The notes: generated by a model from the sequence alone, not told the origin. A stretch of 64,000 nt of DNA from Mycobacterium triplex (GCF_000689255.1 NZ_HG964446.1:2410057-2474056), one strand, 5' to 3'; positions 10,755-20,185 are shown, counted from the stretch's first letter. Program-made: numbers and translations.

Positions 10755-11684
10755 ATGTCCACCCTGCTGCTGCACCATCCCAGTTTCGCCAACCACAAGA
10801 CCGCGGCCGGCCATCCGGAGCGGCCGGACCGCTACCGCGTGGTGGAAGCCGTGCTCAGTCAGCCGCAGTTCGACCCGCTGGTGCGCGAGCACGCCGAGCC
10901 GGCGGACCTGGCGGCGGCCCGCTATGTGCATTCGAACCGCTACGTCGACGACCTCGAAGCCGCCTGCCCGGAGCAGGGTTATGTGTACCTCGACGGCGGC
11001 GACACCATGATGGAGCCGTCGACGTGGGCAGTGGCCTTGCGCGGGGTCGGCGGGACGCTGCAGGCGATCGACAGTGTGCTGACCGGGCAGGCCCAGAATG
11101 CTTTCGTAGCCTGCCGGCCGCCGGGCCACCACGCCGAAATCGAACGGGCGATGGGCTTTTGCTTGTTCAACAACATCAGCATCGGAGCGCGGCATGCGCA
11201 GCAGAAGTACGGGCTGACGCGGGTCGCAATCGTCGATTTCGACGTTCACCATGGCAACGGGACTCAGCAGATTTTCTACTCCGACTCCGACGTGCTGTAC
11301 GCGTCGACCCATCAGATGCCGCTGTTTCCCGGCACCGGTGCTGCGATCGAAACCGGGGTCGGCAATATCTTCAACTCGCCGCTGAAGCCGGGCGACGGCG
11401 GGGCCGAGCTACGCGAGGCCTTCGTGCAACGAATACTGCCCGCGCTGGACAGGTTCGCTCCGGAGTTGATGCTGGTGTCCGCGGGATTCGACGCGCACGA
11501 GCGCGACCCCCTCGGCTCGTTGACGATGACGGCCGACGACTTCGGCTGGGTAACCCGCGAGTTGATGAAGTCGGCCGAAAGGCTTTGTGACGGGCGGCTG
11601 GTGGCGGTGCTGGAGGGCGGCTATGACCTTCAGGGGCTGGCGGATTCCGTCGCGGCCCACGTCGGCGAGCTGCTCAAGGGTTAG
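10755..11684 (+). CDS. Class II histone deacetylase-like amidohydrolase
   Basis: A 309-residue zinc amidohydrolase of the arginase/HDAC fold, related to bacterial acetylpolyamine and acetoin-utilisation deacetylases. The catalytic His-His pair lies in RPPGHHAE. Zinc ligands are expected in DFDVHHGNGTQ and SAGFDAH. The glycine-rich loop LEGGYD carries the tail of the active site. The ATG follows a purine-rich GGAAAGAGG ribosome site. It stands between glycerate kinase and the DUF2277 gene with no obvious functional partner; the natural substrate (acetyl-lysine protein, acetylpolyamine or other amide) cannot be read from sequence. Confidence 0.9.
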   Translation: MSTLLLHHPSFANHKTAAGHPERPDRYRVVEAVLSQPQFDPLVREHAEPADLAAARYVHSNRYVDDLEAACPEQGYVYLDGGDTMMEPSTWAVALRGVGGTLQAIDSVLTGQAQNAFVACRPPGHHAEIERAMGFCLFNNISIGARHAQQKYGLTRVAIVDFDVHHGNGTQQIFYSDSDVLYASTHQMPLFPGTGAAIETGVGNIFNSPLKPGDGGAELREAFVQRILPALDRFAPELMLVSAGFDAHERDPLGSLTMTADDFGWVTRELMKSAERLCDGRLVAVLEGGYDLQGLADSVAAHVGELLKG

Positions 11685-11715
11685 GCGAGCGCTGGGCGCC
11701 AAGACGGAACCCGCC

Positions 11716-11721
11716 TATCGT
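11716..11721 (+). promoter_or_regulatory. Candidate -10 (TATCGT) for leaderless DUF2277 gene
   Basis: TANNNT hexamer ending 6 bases before the ATG at 11728, placing the expected transcription start on the start codon. Confidence 0.5.
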
Positions 11722-11727
11722 TGAAGG

Positions 11728-11997
11728 ATGTGCCGGAACATCACCGAACTGCGCGGTTTGCAGCCCTCGGCCACGGCTGAGGAGATCGCCGCGGCCGCGC
11801 GCCAGTATGTGCGCAAAGTCAGTGGCATCACGCGCCCGTCGGCGGCCAACGTCGAGGCGTTCGAGGCCGCCGTCGCCGAGGTCACGCAGACGACGACGCG
11901 ATTGCTGGATTCCCTGCCGCCGCGTCGCCAACCGCCCAAAACCGTCCCGCCGCTGCGCCGGCCCGAGGTCGTCGCCCGCCTCACCGCCACCAAATGA
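11728..11997 (+). CDS. DUF2277 family protein
   Basis: An 89-residue protein beginning MCRNITELRGL and containing YVRKVSGI, the conserved features of DUF2277. No function is established for the family. The conserved Cys2 directly after the initiator Met is a family hallmark. Its 3' end overlaps the next gene by 4 bases (ATGA), so the two are co-translated. I recall a similar small protein near this locus in M. tuberculosis (Rv2798c). Confidence 0.85.
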   Translation: MCRNITELRGLQPSATAEEIAAAARQYVRKVSGITRPSAANVEAFEAAVAEVTQTTTRLLDSLPPRRQPPKTVPPLRRPEVVARLTATK

Positions 11998-12554
11998 CGC
12001 TGACCGCAACGACTCCCGCACTCAAGGAGTGGAGCGCGGCCGTGCATGCGCTGCTGCAGGGCCGCCAGTACCTGCTGTTACGCAAGGGTGGCATCGGGGA
12101 GAAGCGATTCGAAGTCGCAGCCGGTGAGTTCTTGCTGTTCCCGACCGTCGCGCACAGCCACGCCGAGCGGGTCCGGCCCGAGCATCGCGACCTGCTGGCC
12201 GCGGCGGAGGCCGACAGCACCGAAGATCGGCTGGTGATTCGCGGGGCGGCCAAAGTGGTTGCGGCACTGGCGGTTAACCGTCCCGAGCGGCTCGGCGAGA
12301 TCGAGGACCTGCACATCTGGACCGCCGAGTCGATACGCGCCGACCGGCTAGATTTCCGGCCCAAGCACAAACTCGCCGCGCTGGTGGTGTCGGTGAGTCC
12401 ACTGGTCGAGCCGATAGCGCTGACCCGCACGCCGGAGTACGGGGGTTGCACCAGCTGGGTGCAGCTACCCGCCCGGCCTGCGGTGGCGTCGCCGATTCAC
12501 GACCAGGCCGTGCTAGCCGATGTCGCCGCCCGGGTCCGCGATGCCGTTGGCTGA
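11994..12554 (+). CDS. DUF1802 family protein
   Basis: A 186-residue protein with the DUF1802 pattern: N-terminal LKEWSAAVHALLQGRQYLLL, then LLRKGGIGE, FLLFPTVAHSHAE and, near the C-terminus, YGGCTSWVQLP. The family is uncharacterised. It is coupled to the DUF2277 gene by an ATGA overlap. Its last 42 bases overlap the 3' end of the convergent CocE-type hydrolase gene, so the two transcripts would be complementary there. Confidence 0.85.
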   Translation: MTLTATTPALKEWSAAVHALLQGRQYLLLRKGGIGEKRFEVAAGEFLLFPTVAHSHAERVRPEHRDLLAAAEADSTEDRLVIRGAAKVVAALAVNRPERLGEIEDLHIWTAESIRADRLDFRPKHKLAALVVSVSPLVEPIALTRTPEYGGCTSWVQLPARPAVASPIHDQAVLADVAARVRDAVG

Positions 12555-14219
12555 CAGGTCGGGCGGGCCGACCGCGAGCAGTAGCCGGGAGCGCCCGTAG
12601 GCGATGGCGTGAGTGGCCGGCTTGATGTGGCGTGCCGTCAGCGTCGGCTCACCGGTGCCCGGGTTGCGCGCGTAGCGGGGCGACCAGCTTCCGGTGATCA
12701 GCAGCCGGATACGCGAGCCGGCGCGGAAGCGGTGCGCGATCGGGTCGAGTTCGATCGTGACGGTCTTGGCCGGCGCGCCCAGGCGCCGGTAGCCGTCGCT
12801 GAGGTTGCGCGAGCGGCCCTTCGCGTCGACCTCGCTGACCCGGACGAACAGGTCGACGTTCGGATTGTCCGAGCGGTGCGCCAGCTCGACGACCGGGCTG
12901 CCGTACACGCACAGATCGTGCAGCAGCGTGGCGCTGTCGAAGGTCAGCACGTCGTCGCGCAGCGCGAGGCGGCTGTCGTCGCGGTAGCCGCCGATCGGGG
13001 ACAGCAGCCCGCCGCCGATCGTCGGGGTCGGGTCGGCGGGGTCGTAGCGGAACGTCGCCGGCGGTAGCTTCGGCAGGTCGGTGGGCGACGTGTCGTCCAG
13101 ATAGCGGCCCGGCCGCAGGTACAGCGCGCGCCGTGAGGTGGCCGGCGGCCAGTCGGCCAGGTTGCGCCAGCCCTGGCCGGTCACACAGACGCGAACCCTG
13201 CTGGGGCGGCTGCCCGCCGTGACGCCCGCCAGATGGGTGTCCAGCCAGTCCAGCGATTCGCGCAGGCTGGTTCTCAGGCCCTTGGTGAGCAGCTCGGTGT
13301 GGGTCCACGGGCCGATCGTCATCGCGACATCGACGCCGCGCCCGCGCAGGTGGCGATACTGCTGCATGGTCTGCCGCACGAAGAGGTCCTGCCAGCCGCC
13401 GAGCAACAACACCGGCACCTGCACGCGGTCCAGCGACGAGCCGAACCGCAGCCGCTCCCAGAAGGGGTGCTGCGGATCGGGGTTTTCCACCCACGACTCG
13501 AACCACGGTGCTCCGTTGCCCAGCATCCGCCGGGCCGCCGCCCCGAATGGCGCCTGGGCGACCGTGGCCGCGATGCGCCGCGGCGTCTGTATCTGCCGGA
13601 TGCCGGACGTGAGCCGGATCGGGTCCTCCTGATGCGCGACGAGGTCGCTCCAGCCCAGAAAGTCGCTGACCGCGAACGACCCGGTGCCGTACACCGAGTC
13701 CGCGAAATCGTGCGGACCCGCGGTGATCACGGCCGCGGCCAACTGCGGCGGCGGATCCTGCAATATCGCCCACTGGGTGAATCCCAGATACGACGGCCCG
13801 ATGGTGGCGAAGCGGCCGGTGAACCAGGGCTGCTCGACCAGCCATGCGACGGTGTCGGCGCCGTCGGTGGCCTCGTTGACCATCGGCTCGAAGGCACCGC
13901 CGGACCCGAACGTCCCACGCACGCTCTGCAGTACGACGTGGTAGCCGCGCGCGGCGTAGGGCCGGGCGAACAGCAGCGAGAATGGAAAGCCACGGCCGTA
14001 GGGTCCGCGCACCAGCACGGTGCCGGCCGGGTGAGACGTGATCGGCGCGTAGTGATCGGCGACCAGTCGCACCCCGTCGCGCATCGGAACGTCGACACGG
14101 TTCACGGTGTAGCCGGTGGTGGCCGGCCGCAGACCCAACAGCCGGCCCGCGGCGTTGACGCCGGCCTCGGCGAGGCTGTGCCGCGCGGGTTCGCCGGGTC
14201 GAGTCGACGTCGTAGTCAC
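12513..14219 (-). CDS. CocE/NonD family serine hydrolase (Rv2800-like)
   Basis: A 568-residue alpha/beta hydrolase of the X-Pro dipeptidyl-peptidase/cocaine esterase family. An N-terminal catalytic domain shows MRDGVRLVADHY, the nucleophile motif GPSYLGFTQW, an Asp in LLLGGWQDLF and a His in IGPWTHTEL. A C-terminal jelly-roll domain (about residue 350 on) has LYLRPG and AGSRIRLLITGSW. The substrate is unknown. GTGs at 14225 and 14219 are both possible. I prefer 14219 because TAATCT ends 7 bases before it; the difference is two residues. It has no signal peptide. Confidence 0.88.
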   Translation of the reverse strand: MTTTSTRPGEPARHSLAEAGVNAAGRLLGLRPATTGYTVNRVDVPMRDGVRLVADHYAPITSHPAGTVLVRGPYGRGFPFSLLFARPYAARGYHVVLQSVRGTFGSGGAFEPMVNEATDGADTVAWLVEQPWFTGRFATIGPSYLGFTQWAILQDPPPQLAAAVITAGPHDFADSVYGTGSFAVSDFLGWSDLVAHQEDPIRLTSGIRQIQTPRRIAATVAQAPFGAAARRMLGNGAPWFESWVENPDPQHPFWERLRFGSSLDRVQVPVLLLGGWQDLFVRQTMQQYRHLRGRGVDVAMTIGPWTHTELLTKGLRTSLRESLDWLDTHLAGVTAGSRPSRVRVCVTGQGWRNLADWPPATSRRALYLRPGRYLDDTSPTDLPKLPPATFRYDPADPTPTIGGGLLSPIGGYRDDSRLALRDDVLTFDSATLLHDLCVYGSPVVELAHRSDNPNVDLFVRVSEVDAKGRSRNLSDGYRRLGAPAKTVTIELDPIAHRFRAGSRIRLLITGSWSPRYARNPGTGEPTLTARHIKPATHAIAYGRSRLLLAVGPPDLSANGIADPGGDIG

Positions 14220-14226
14220 GTCCACC

Positions 14227-14232
14227 AGATTA
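14227..14232 (-). promoter_or_regulatory. Candidate -10 (TAATCT) for leaderless CocE-type gene
   Basis: TANNNT hexamer on the minus strand ending 7 bases before the GTG at 14219; this spacing is the reason for preferring that start codon. Confidence 0.45.
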
Positions 14233-14306
14233 AGGCCGACGACAGCGAATCTTTGCTGCGTCTCGAAAACGGTTCAGTCACAAGCATGTTCGCCCACGCG
14301 GCCGGG

Positions 14307-14894
14307 CTAGAACTTGTAGTACGGCGTGAGGTCGTTGGCCCGCTGCAGGTTAGTGGATGGACAGTCGACCTCGGGGTTGGAGTAGACCGTCGAGTAGAAC
14401 AACGCTTGCTGCAGCACGCCATAGCTGGTCTTGAACGCCACCATGCAGGAGAAGAACCAGTAGCTGTTGTGGTAGGTCGGCTTCAACACCCAGTACGTGG
14501 CCGCCCGGTGCCCCTGGATCGTCGTCTCGAGGGCATCGGGGGGCAGCGACTGCTCGTAGGTGCGCCAGATGATGGGTTCGACGGCGAGCTGATAGTTGCC
14601 CGCGTCGAATTGGCAGCGCAGCCCGTCCTGGGGTTCGGGCGGGGTGAACGCCAGCCCGAGTCGCTGCAGCGCGTCGAAGGGAACGTCGCGGCAGGGATCG
14701 AACGGGCTCGGATCGGTGGTCGCGATGATCGGGCTCTTCATCGTGGTTTCCATCGGCTGCGCGGTCGAGCGCAGCCCGACGGCCCGGTCGTCTCCGGTCG
14801 GTGCCGGCGACGCGCTGTGCCAGCCCACGGTGCCGCCGATGACCGCTGCGATCACCGCACCAAGCGCCCCGAGCAGGCGCACCGTGGTGAACAT
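14307..14894 (-). CDS. Exported or membrane-anchored protein (Rv2799-like)
   Basis: A 195-residue protein with one N-terminal hydrophobic segment (about residues 6-24, VRLLGALGAVIAAVIGGTVG), acting as a signal or anchor. An extracellular domain follows with DPCRDVPFDALQRLGL, which resembles the start of the DUF3558 domain of mycobacterial lipoproteins, though no lipobox cysteine is present. Four cysteines (two near DPC and RCQF, two near the end) could pair. An AGGGGG ribosome site lies 5 bases before the ATG. It precedes the CocE-type gene on the same strand with an 87-base gap. Function unknown. Confidence 0.75.
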   Translation of the reverse strand: MFTTVRLLGALGAVIAAVIGGTVGWHSASPAPTGDDRAVGLRSTAQPMETTMKSPIIATTDPSPFDPCRDVPFDALQRLGLAFTPPEPQDGLRCQFDAGNYQLAVEPIIWRTYEQSLPPDALETTIQGHRAATYWVLKPTYHNSYWFFSCMVAFKTSYGVLQQALFYSTVYSNPEVDCPSTNLQRANDLTPYYKF

Positions 14895-15064
14895 GACACC
14901 CCCTACCCTCGGCCGTCCCTATTGCGGGGAGTTTACAAGTCACGTGCGCGAGGTCACAGCCAAACCTGAACTTGTTCTAATCGGCAGGTGGCAAAGGCCG
15001 CAGGCAAGGCCGAAAGCCGCGGCCGAACCGGGGTCATCGCGCCGGGTCGTTAGGCTGGTTACTC

Positions 15065-16030
15065 GTGGTGACAAGGGACTCGAGCAACGCCGGACAGCCG
15101 ACGCTGTGGGCGGTCTCCGACTTGCACACGGGTCACATGGGCAACAAGCCGGTCACCGAGTCGCTGCATCCGTCGTCGCCGGAGGACTGGCTGATCGTCG
15201 CCGGCGACGTAGCCGAGCGCACCGACGAGATCCGTTGGGCCCTTGACCTGCTTCGACGCCGGTTCGCCAAGGTGATCTGGGTGCCGGGCAACCACGAGCT
15301 GTGGACCACCAACCGCGATCCCAACCAGGTCTTCGGCAAGGCGCGCTACGACTACCTGGTCAACATCTGCGACGAGATGGGCGTGATCACCCCGGAACAT
15401 CCGTTCCCGGTGTGGACCGAACGCGGCGGCCCGGCCACGATCGTGCCGATGTTCTTGCTCTACGACTACACCTTCTTGCCAGCGGGGGCGCTGAGCAAAG
15501 CCCAGGGCCTGGAAATCGCGCGCGAGCGCAACGTGGTGGCCACCGACGAATTCCTGCTCTCGCCGGAGCCGTACCCGACCCGCGACGCCTGGTGTCGCGA
15601 GCGGGTGGACATCACCCGGGCCCGCCTGGAACAGCTCGACTGGATGACGCCGACGGTGCTGGTGAACCATTTCCCGCTGGTGCGCGACCCTTGCGACGCG
15701 CTGTTCTACCCGGAGTTCTCGCTGTGGTGCGGGACCACCAAGACCGCCGACTGGCACACCCGCTACAACGCCGTCTGCTCGGTCTATGGCCACCTGCACA
15801 TCCCACGGACCACCTGGTACGACGACGTGCGCTTCGAGGAGGTCTCGGTCGGCTACCCGCGCGAATGGCGACGCCGCAAGCCGTACAGCTGGCTGCGCCA
15901 GATCCTTCCCGACCCGCAGTACGCGCCGGGCTACCTCAACGACTTCGGCGGCCACTTCGTGATCACCCCCGAGATGAAGGCGCAGTCCGAGCAGTTCCGG
16001 GAAAAGTTGCGTCAGCGGCAGTCGCGATGA
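15065..16030 (+). CDS. pptH: Phosphopantetheinyl hydrolase PptH (metallophosphoesterase)
   Basis: Strongly similar along its 321 residues to M. tuberculosis Rv2795c (PptH), the hydrolase that strips 4'-phosphopantetheine from holo-acyl carrier proteins and so opposes PptT. The calcineurin-like metal motifs are complete: DLHTGH near residue 20, [15 protein letters not shown], a His in VNHFPL and GHLHIP. Two adjacent GTG codons (15065 and 15068) could initiate. The 3' end overlaps pptT by 4 bases (ATGA), so synthesis of the two opposing enzymes is coupled. Confidence 0.94.
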   Translation: MVTRDSSNAGQPTLWAVSDLHTGHMGNKPVTESLHPSSPEDWLIVAGDVAERTDEIRWALDLLRRRFAKVIWVPGNHELWTTNRDPNQVFGKARYDYLVNICDEMGVITPEHPFPVWTERGGPATIVPMFLLYDYTFLPAGALSKAQGLEIARERNVVATDEFLLSPEPYPTRDAWCRERVDITRARLEQLDWMTPTVLVNHFPLVRDPCDALFYPEFSLWCGTTKTADWHTRYNAVCSVYGHLHIPRTTWYDDVRFEEVSVGYPREWRRRKPYSWLRQILPDPQYAPGYLNDFGGHFVITPEMKAQSEQFREKLRQRQSR

Positions 16031-16713
16031 CGGCCGGGCTGCTGGCGTCGTCGGTGGTGCCGGCGACCTTGGAGAAGCCGCAGTCGATGGCCTGCGCGGA
16101 GGTGTACGCCGACCCGCCCGGGCTGGCTCCGTTGCCGGAAGAAGAGCCGCTGATCGCCAAGTCGGTGGCCAAGCGGCGCAACGAGTTCATCACCGTGCGG
16201 TACTGCGCGCGGGTCGCGCTGGGCGAGCTGGGCCTGCCGCCGGTGCCAATCCTCAAGGGCGACAAGGGCGAACCCTGCTGGCCCGACGGTGTGGTCGGCA
16301 GCCTCACCCACTGCACGGGGTATCGCGGTGCGGTGGTGGGGCGCAGTGCCGCGGTGCGCTCGGTGGGCATCGACGCCGAACCCCACGACGTGTTGCCCAA
16401 CGGTGTACTGGATGCGATCAGCCTGCCCGAGGAGCGCAGCGAAATTCCGCGGGCAATGCCGGACGGCCTGCATTGGGATCGAATCCTGTTCTGCGCCAAG
16501 GAAGCAACGTACAAGGCGTGGTTCCCACTGACCAAGAGATGGCTGGGTTTCGAAGACGCCCACATCCGCTTCGAGGCCGACGGCCCGACGGCCGGCACCT
16601 TTGTCTCGCAGGTCCTGATCGATCCGGAGGCGCTGTCGGGTCCGCCGCTGACCGCGTTGCGGGGCCGCTGGTCGGTCGACCGTGGACTCGTGCTCACCGC
16701 GATCGTGCTATGA
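16027..16713 (+). CDS. pptT: 4'-Phosphopantetheinyl transferase PptT
   Basis: Sfp-type transferase of 228 residues that moves 4'-phosphopantetheine from CoA to carrier-protein serines of type I FAS, mycolic-acid and siderophore synthases; essential in M. tuberculosis. Signature motifs are [12 protein letters not shown] (Mg-binding GIDxE) and [15 protein letters not shown] (KEAxYK). The ATG overlaps the pptH stop and the gene's own stop overlaps the truB ATG, giving a coupled pptH-pptT-truB run. Confidence 0.97.
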   Translation: MTAGLLASSVVPATLEKPQSMACAEVYADPPGLAPLPEEEPLIAKSVAKRRNEFITVRYCARVALGELGLPPVPILKGDKGEPCWPDGVVGSLTHCTGYRGAVVGRSAAVRSVGIDAEPHDVLPNGVLDAISLPEERSEIPRAMPDGLHWDRILFCAKEATYKAWFPLTKRWLGFEDAHIRFEADGPTAGTFVSQVLIDPEALSGPPLTALRGRWSVDRGLVLTAIVL

Positions 16714-17603
16714 CCGAAAGCCCCACCGGGCCGGGATTGGTCGTCGTCGACAAGCCCGCCGGAATGACCAGTCACGACGTGGTGGGCCGCTGCCGCCGGA
16801 TCTTTTCCACCCGACGGGTCGGCCACGCCGGCACGCTGGACCCGATGGCCACCGGCGTGCTGGTGATCGGGATCGATCGCGCCACCAAGATCCTCGGCCT
16901 GTTGACGGCATCGGAGAAGTCGTATGCCGCGACGATTCGCCTGGGCCAGACGACTTCCACCGAGGACGCCGAAGGTGAACTGCTGCAAAGCGTTTCGTCC
17001 TCGCACGTGACGGATCGGGCCATCGCCGAAGCGGTCGCCGGGCTGCGCGGCGACATCGAGCAGGTGCCCTCGGCGGTCAGCGCGATCAAGGTCGACGGCA
17101 AGCGCGCATATCAACGGGTCCGCGCGGGGGAGGCCGTCGAGCTCGAGGCCCGCCCGGTCCGCATCGACCGGTTCGAGGTCTCGGCGACCCGGCGCGGCGG
17201 TGAGGTGATCGACCTCGACGTCGAGGTCGACTGCTCGTCGGGAACCTACATCCGTGCGCTGGCCCGCGACCTCGGGTCCGCGCTCGGGGTGGGTGGGCAT
17301 CTGACGTCGTTGCGGCGCACCCGCGTCGGCCGTTTCGGGCTGGACCAGGCGCGCACCCTCGACGAACTGGCCGAGCGGCCGGGGCTGAGCTGGACGCTGG
17401 ACGAGGCATGCCTGCTGGTGTTCCCGCGCCGGGTGCTGACCGCCGAGGAGGCCGAGTCTGCCAGCCACGGCCGGCCCTTGTCACCGGCCGGAATCGACGG
17501 CGTCTATGCCGCCGGCGGCGACGACGGCCGGGTGGTCGCGCTGCTGCGCGACGAGGGTTCGCGGACCAAATCGGTGGTGGTGATCCGTCCCGCGACGCTG
17601 TGA
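16710..17603 (+). CDS. truB: tRNA pseudouridine-55 synthase
   Basis: TruB isomerises U55 of the tRNA T-loop. This 297-residue protein has the catalytic aspartate in [14 protein letters not shown], the motif [10 protein letters not shown] and the conserved [17 protein letters not shown]-terminal PUA-like region follows. The ATG shares the ATGA overlap with the pptT stop; longer in-frame starts inside pptT have no family support. Confidence 0.97.
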   Translation: MTESPTGPGLVVVDKPAGMTSHDVVGRCRRIFSTRRVGHAGTLDPMATGVLVIGIDRATKILGLLTASEKSYAATIRLGQTTSTEDAEGELLQSVSSSHVTDRAIAEAVAGLRGDIEQVPSAVSAIKVDGKRAYQRVRAGEAVELEARPVRIDRFEVSATRRGGEVIDLDVEVDCSSGTYIRALARDLGSALGVGGHLTSLRRTRVGRFGLDQARTLDELAERPGLSWTLDEACLLVFPRRVLTAEEAESASHGRPLSPAGIDGVYAAGGDDGRVVALLRDEGSRTKSVVVIRPATL

Positions 17604-17632
17604 CGGGGTTTCAGCCGCCAGACCGGCACGGC

Positions 17633-17638
17633 TAAGCT
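17633..17638 (+). promoter_or_regulatory. Candidate -10 (TAAGCT) upstream of ltp1
   Basis: TANNNT hexamer in the 92-base gap between truB and ltp1, followed by a leader of about 50 bases and a GAAAGGGG ribosome site. No convincing -35. Confidence 0.3.
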
Positions 17639-17695
17639 GCCGACTAGACGGGTGTCAACAACCCGGGCCGTTCGGGCCATTTGAAAGGGGCAACG

Positions 17696-18886
17696 ATGTC
17701 CAACAAGGTTTATGTCATCGGCGTGGGCATGACGAAGTTCGAGAAGCCGGGCCGCCGCGAGGGTTGGGACTACCCGGACATGGCACGGGAGTCGGGCACC
17801 AACGCGTTGAACGACGCGGGCATCGACTACACCGAGATCGAGCAGGGCTACGTCGGCTACGTCTACGGCGAGTCGACGGCGGGACAGCGCGCACTCTACG
17901 AACTGGGCCTGACCGGCATTCCGATCGTCAACGTCAACAACAACTGTTCGACCGGATCCACCGCGCTGTTCCTGGCGGCGCAGGCGATTCGCGGCGGGTT
18001 GGCCGACTGCACGATCGCGCTGGGGTTCGAGAAGATGAAGCCCGGATCGCTGGCGACGACCTACGAAGACCGCGCCAACCCGATGGACAAGCACGTCAAG
18101 GCGATGGCCGAGATCAGCGAGTTCGCCTTCCCGGCGGCGCCGTGGATGTTCGGCGCGGCGGGGCGCGAGCACATGAAGCAGTACGGCTCGACCGCGGAGC
18201 ACTTCGCCAAGATCGGCCACAAGAACCACAAGCATTCGGTGAACAACCCGTTCGCGCAGTTCCAGGACTCCTACACCCTCGACGACATCCTGGCGGCGAA
18301 GATGATCTACGACCCGCTGACCAAGCTGCAGTGCTCGCCGACGTCCGACGGGTCGGGCGCGGCGATCCTGGCCTCGGAGGGATTCGTCGACCGGCACGGA
18401 CTGGCCGGCCAGGCCGTGGAGATCGTCGGGCAGGCCATGACGACCGACTTCAAATCCACCTTCGACGGCAGCGCCAAGGGCCTCATCGGCTACGACATGA
18501 ATGTTCAAGCAGCGCAACGGGTTTACCACCAGTCCGGTCTCGGTCCGGAGGACTTCCAGGTGATCGAGCTGCACGACTGCTTCTCGGCCAACGAGCTGCT
18601 GCTCTACGAAGCCCTCGGGCTGTGCGGTGAGGGTGAGGCGCCCAAGCTGATCGACGACGGCGACACCACCTACGGCGGGCGCTGGGTGGTCAACCCGTCG
18701 GGCGGCCTGATCTCCAAGGGGCACCCGCTGGGAGCGACCGGGCTGGCGCAGTGCGCCGAGCTGAACTGGCAGCTGCGCGGCCAGGCCGACAAGCGTCAGG
18801 TCGACAACGTCAGCGCCGCACTGCAACACAACATCGGGCTGGGCGGGGCGGCGGTCGTCACCGCCTATCAGCGGGCCGAGCGTTAG
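17696..18886 (+). CDS. ltp1: Lipid-transfer protein / thiolase-like enzyme Ltp1
   Basis: A 396-residue SCP-x-type thiolase closely similar to Rv2790c. The thiolase nucleophile region is [17 protein letters not shown]-terminal motifs are [17 protein letters not shown] and [17 protein letters not shown]. Members act on acyl-CoA substrates, some as retro-aldol lyases or thiolases in sterol side-chain breakdown; the exact reaction is unproven here. The ATG at 17696 has GAAAGGGG 5 bases upstream, so it is preferred to the TTG at 17681. fadE21 begins 6 bases after the stop, forming a two-gene beta-oxidation unit. Confidence 0.94.
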   Translation: MSNKVYVIGVGMTKFEKPGRREGWDYPDMARESGTNALNDAGIDYTEIEQGYVGYVYGESTAGQRALYELGLTGIPIVNVNNNCSTGSTALFLAAQAIRGGLADCTIALGFEKMKPGSLATTYEDRANPMDKHVKAMAEISEFAFPAAPWMFGAAGREHMKQYGSTAEHFAKIGHKNHKHSVNNPFAQFQDSYTLDDILAAKMIYDPLTKLQCSPTSDGSGAAILASEGFVDRHGLAGQAVEIVGQAMTTDFKSTFDGSAKGLIGYDMNVQAAQRVYHQSGLGPEDFQVIELHDCFSANELLLYEALGLCGEGEAPKLIDDGDTTYGGRWVVNPSGGLISKGHPLGATGLAQCAELNWQLRGQADKRQVDNVSAALQHNIGLGGAAVVTAYQRAER

Positions 18887-18892
18887 GACGCC

Positions 18893-20143
18893 ATGATCGA
18901 ATGGTCCGAAACCGACCTGATGATGCGGGATGCCGTCCGTCAGTTCGTGGACTCCGAAATCCGCCCGCATCTGGACGAGCTGGAAACCGGTGCGCTGTCG
19001 CCGTATCCGATCGCGCGCAAATTCTTCAGCCAGTTCGGCCTCGACGCGATGGCCGCCGAGTCGGTCAAGAAGATGCTGGACCGCGAGCGCGCCAAGGCCA
19101 ATGGTGAAAAGCCGGACAACACAGACGATTCCGGAGGTCTCGGCGGCCAGCAATCGATGGTCGCGGTACTGGTTTCCGAAATCGCCCGGGTCAGCATCGG
19201 ATTGCTGAGCACCGCGTCGGTCAGCCTCGGCCTGGGCGCGGCGACCATCATGAGCCGCGGCACGCTGGCCCAGAAGGAGCGCTGGCTGCCCGAGCTGATG
19301 ACGCTGGAAAAGATTGCGGCGTGGGCGATTACCGAGCCGGACTCCGGATCGGATGCGTTCGGCGGGATGAAGACCTACGTCCGCCGCGACGGCGAGGACT
19401 ACATCCTCAACGGGCAGAAGACGTTCATCACCAACGGACCCTACGCCGATGTGCTGGTCGTTTACGCCAAGCTGGACGAGGGCGACGCGTCGCTGGACAA
19501 GGAAGGCAAGCGGAACCGGCCGGTGCTGGTGTTCGTGCTCGACGCGGGAATGGAAGGCCTGACGCAGGGTAAGCCGTTCAAGAAGATGGGCATGATGTCC
19601 TCGCCGACCGGCGAGTTGTTCTTCGACAACGTGCGGCTGACCCCGGACCGGCTGCTCGGCGAAAGCGAGCAGCACGCCAGCGGCGACGGCCGCGAAAGCG
19701 CCCGCGACAACTTCGCCGCCGAACGGATCGGGATCGCGATGATGGCGCTGGGCATCATCGAGGAATGCCACCGGCTGTGCGTGGACTACGCGAAGAATCG
19801 CACGCTGTGGGGCCGCAATATCGGGCAGTTCCAGCTGATCCAGCTCAAGCTGGCGAAGATGGAAATCGCCCGGATGAACGTGCAGAACATGGTGTTCATG
19901 ACGATCGAGCGTCAGCAGGCCGGTAAACCGCTGACGCTGGCCGAGGCCTCGGCGGTCAAGCTGTACTCCTCGGAGACGGCCACCGAGGTGGCGATGGAGG
20001 CCGTGCAGCTGTTCGGCGGCAACGGCTATATGGCCGAGTACCGCGTCGAGCAGCTGGCCCGCGACGCCAAGTCGCTGATGATTTACGCCGGCAGCAACGA
20101 GGTTCAGGTCACCCACATCGCCAAGGGGCTGCTGGCGGGCTAG
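18893..20143 (+). CDS. fadE21: Acyl-CoA dehydrogenase FadE21
   Basis: Flavin-dependent acyl-CoA dehydrogenase of 416 residues. FAD and substrate segments include AWAITEPDSGSDAFG and FITNGPYADVLVV. At the C-terminal position where medium-chain enzymes have the catalytic Glu (YEG), the sequence is YAGSNEVQ. A Glu is instead present in FAAERIGIAMMALG on the helix that supplies the base in isovaleryl- and long-chain dehydrogenases, so catalysis probably uses that residue. An insertion (about residues 60-85, charged, with KANGEKPDN) is unusual for the family. Cotranscribed with ltp1. Confidence 0.93.
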   Translation: MIEWSETDLMMRDAVRQFVDSEIRPHLDELETGALSPYPIARKFFSQFGLDAMAAESVKKMLDRERAKANGEKPDNTDDSGGLGGQQSMVAVLVSEIARVSIGLLSTASVSLGLGAATIMSRGTLAQKERWLPELMTLEKIAAWAITEPDSGSDAFGGMKTYVRRDGEDYILNGQKTFITNGPYADVLVVYAKLDEGDASLDKEGKRNRPVLVFVLDAGMEGLTQGKPFKKMGMMSSPTGELFFDNVRLTPDRLLGESEQHASGDGRESARDNFAAERIGIAMMALGIIEECHRLCVDYAKNRTLWGRNIGQFQLIQLKLAKMEIARMNVQNMVFMTIERQQAGKPLTLAEASAVKLYSSETATEVAMEAVQLFGGNGYMAEYRVEQLARDAKSLMIYAGSNEVQVTHIAKGLLAG

Positions 20144-20171
20144 GGCGTCACGCTCAGGGCGGAACATCGGG

Positions 20172-20185
20172 GGCGAATTGTCGCC
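20172..20185. terminator. Small hairpin between convergent fadE21 and sirR
   Basis: GGCGA, an ATTG loop, then TCGCC: a perfect 5-bp stem in the 78-base gap between two convergent genes, usable from either strand. No T-tract follows, as is usual for mycobacterial terminators, so the call is weak. Confidence 0.25.

Noticed and set aside
15051..15056. TAGGCT as a leaderless -10 for pptH
   Set aside because: It ends 8 bases before the first GTG and 11 before the second, outside the 6-7 base rule used for the other genes; left uncounted.
17504..20167. Very long open frame on the minus strand opposite truB, ltp1 and fadE21
   Set aside because: It mirrors three well-supported plus-strand genes; long antisense frames are a normal result of strong G/C at third codon positions. 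The translation is Arg/His/Val-rich with no domain.
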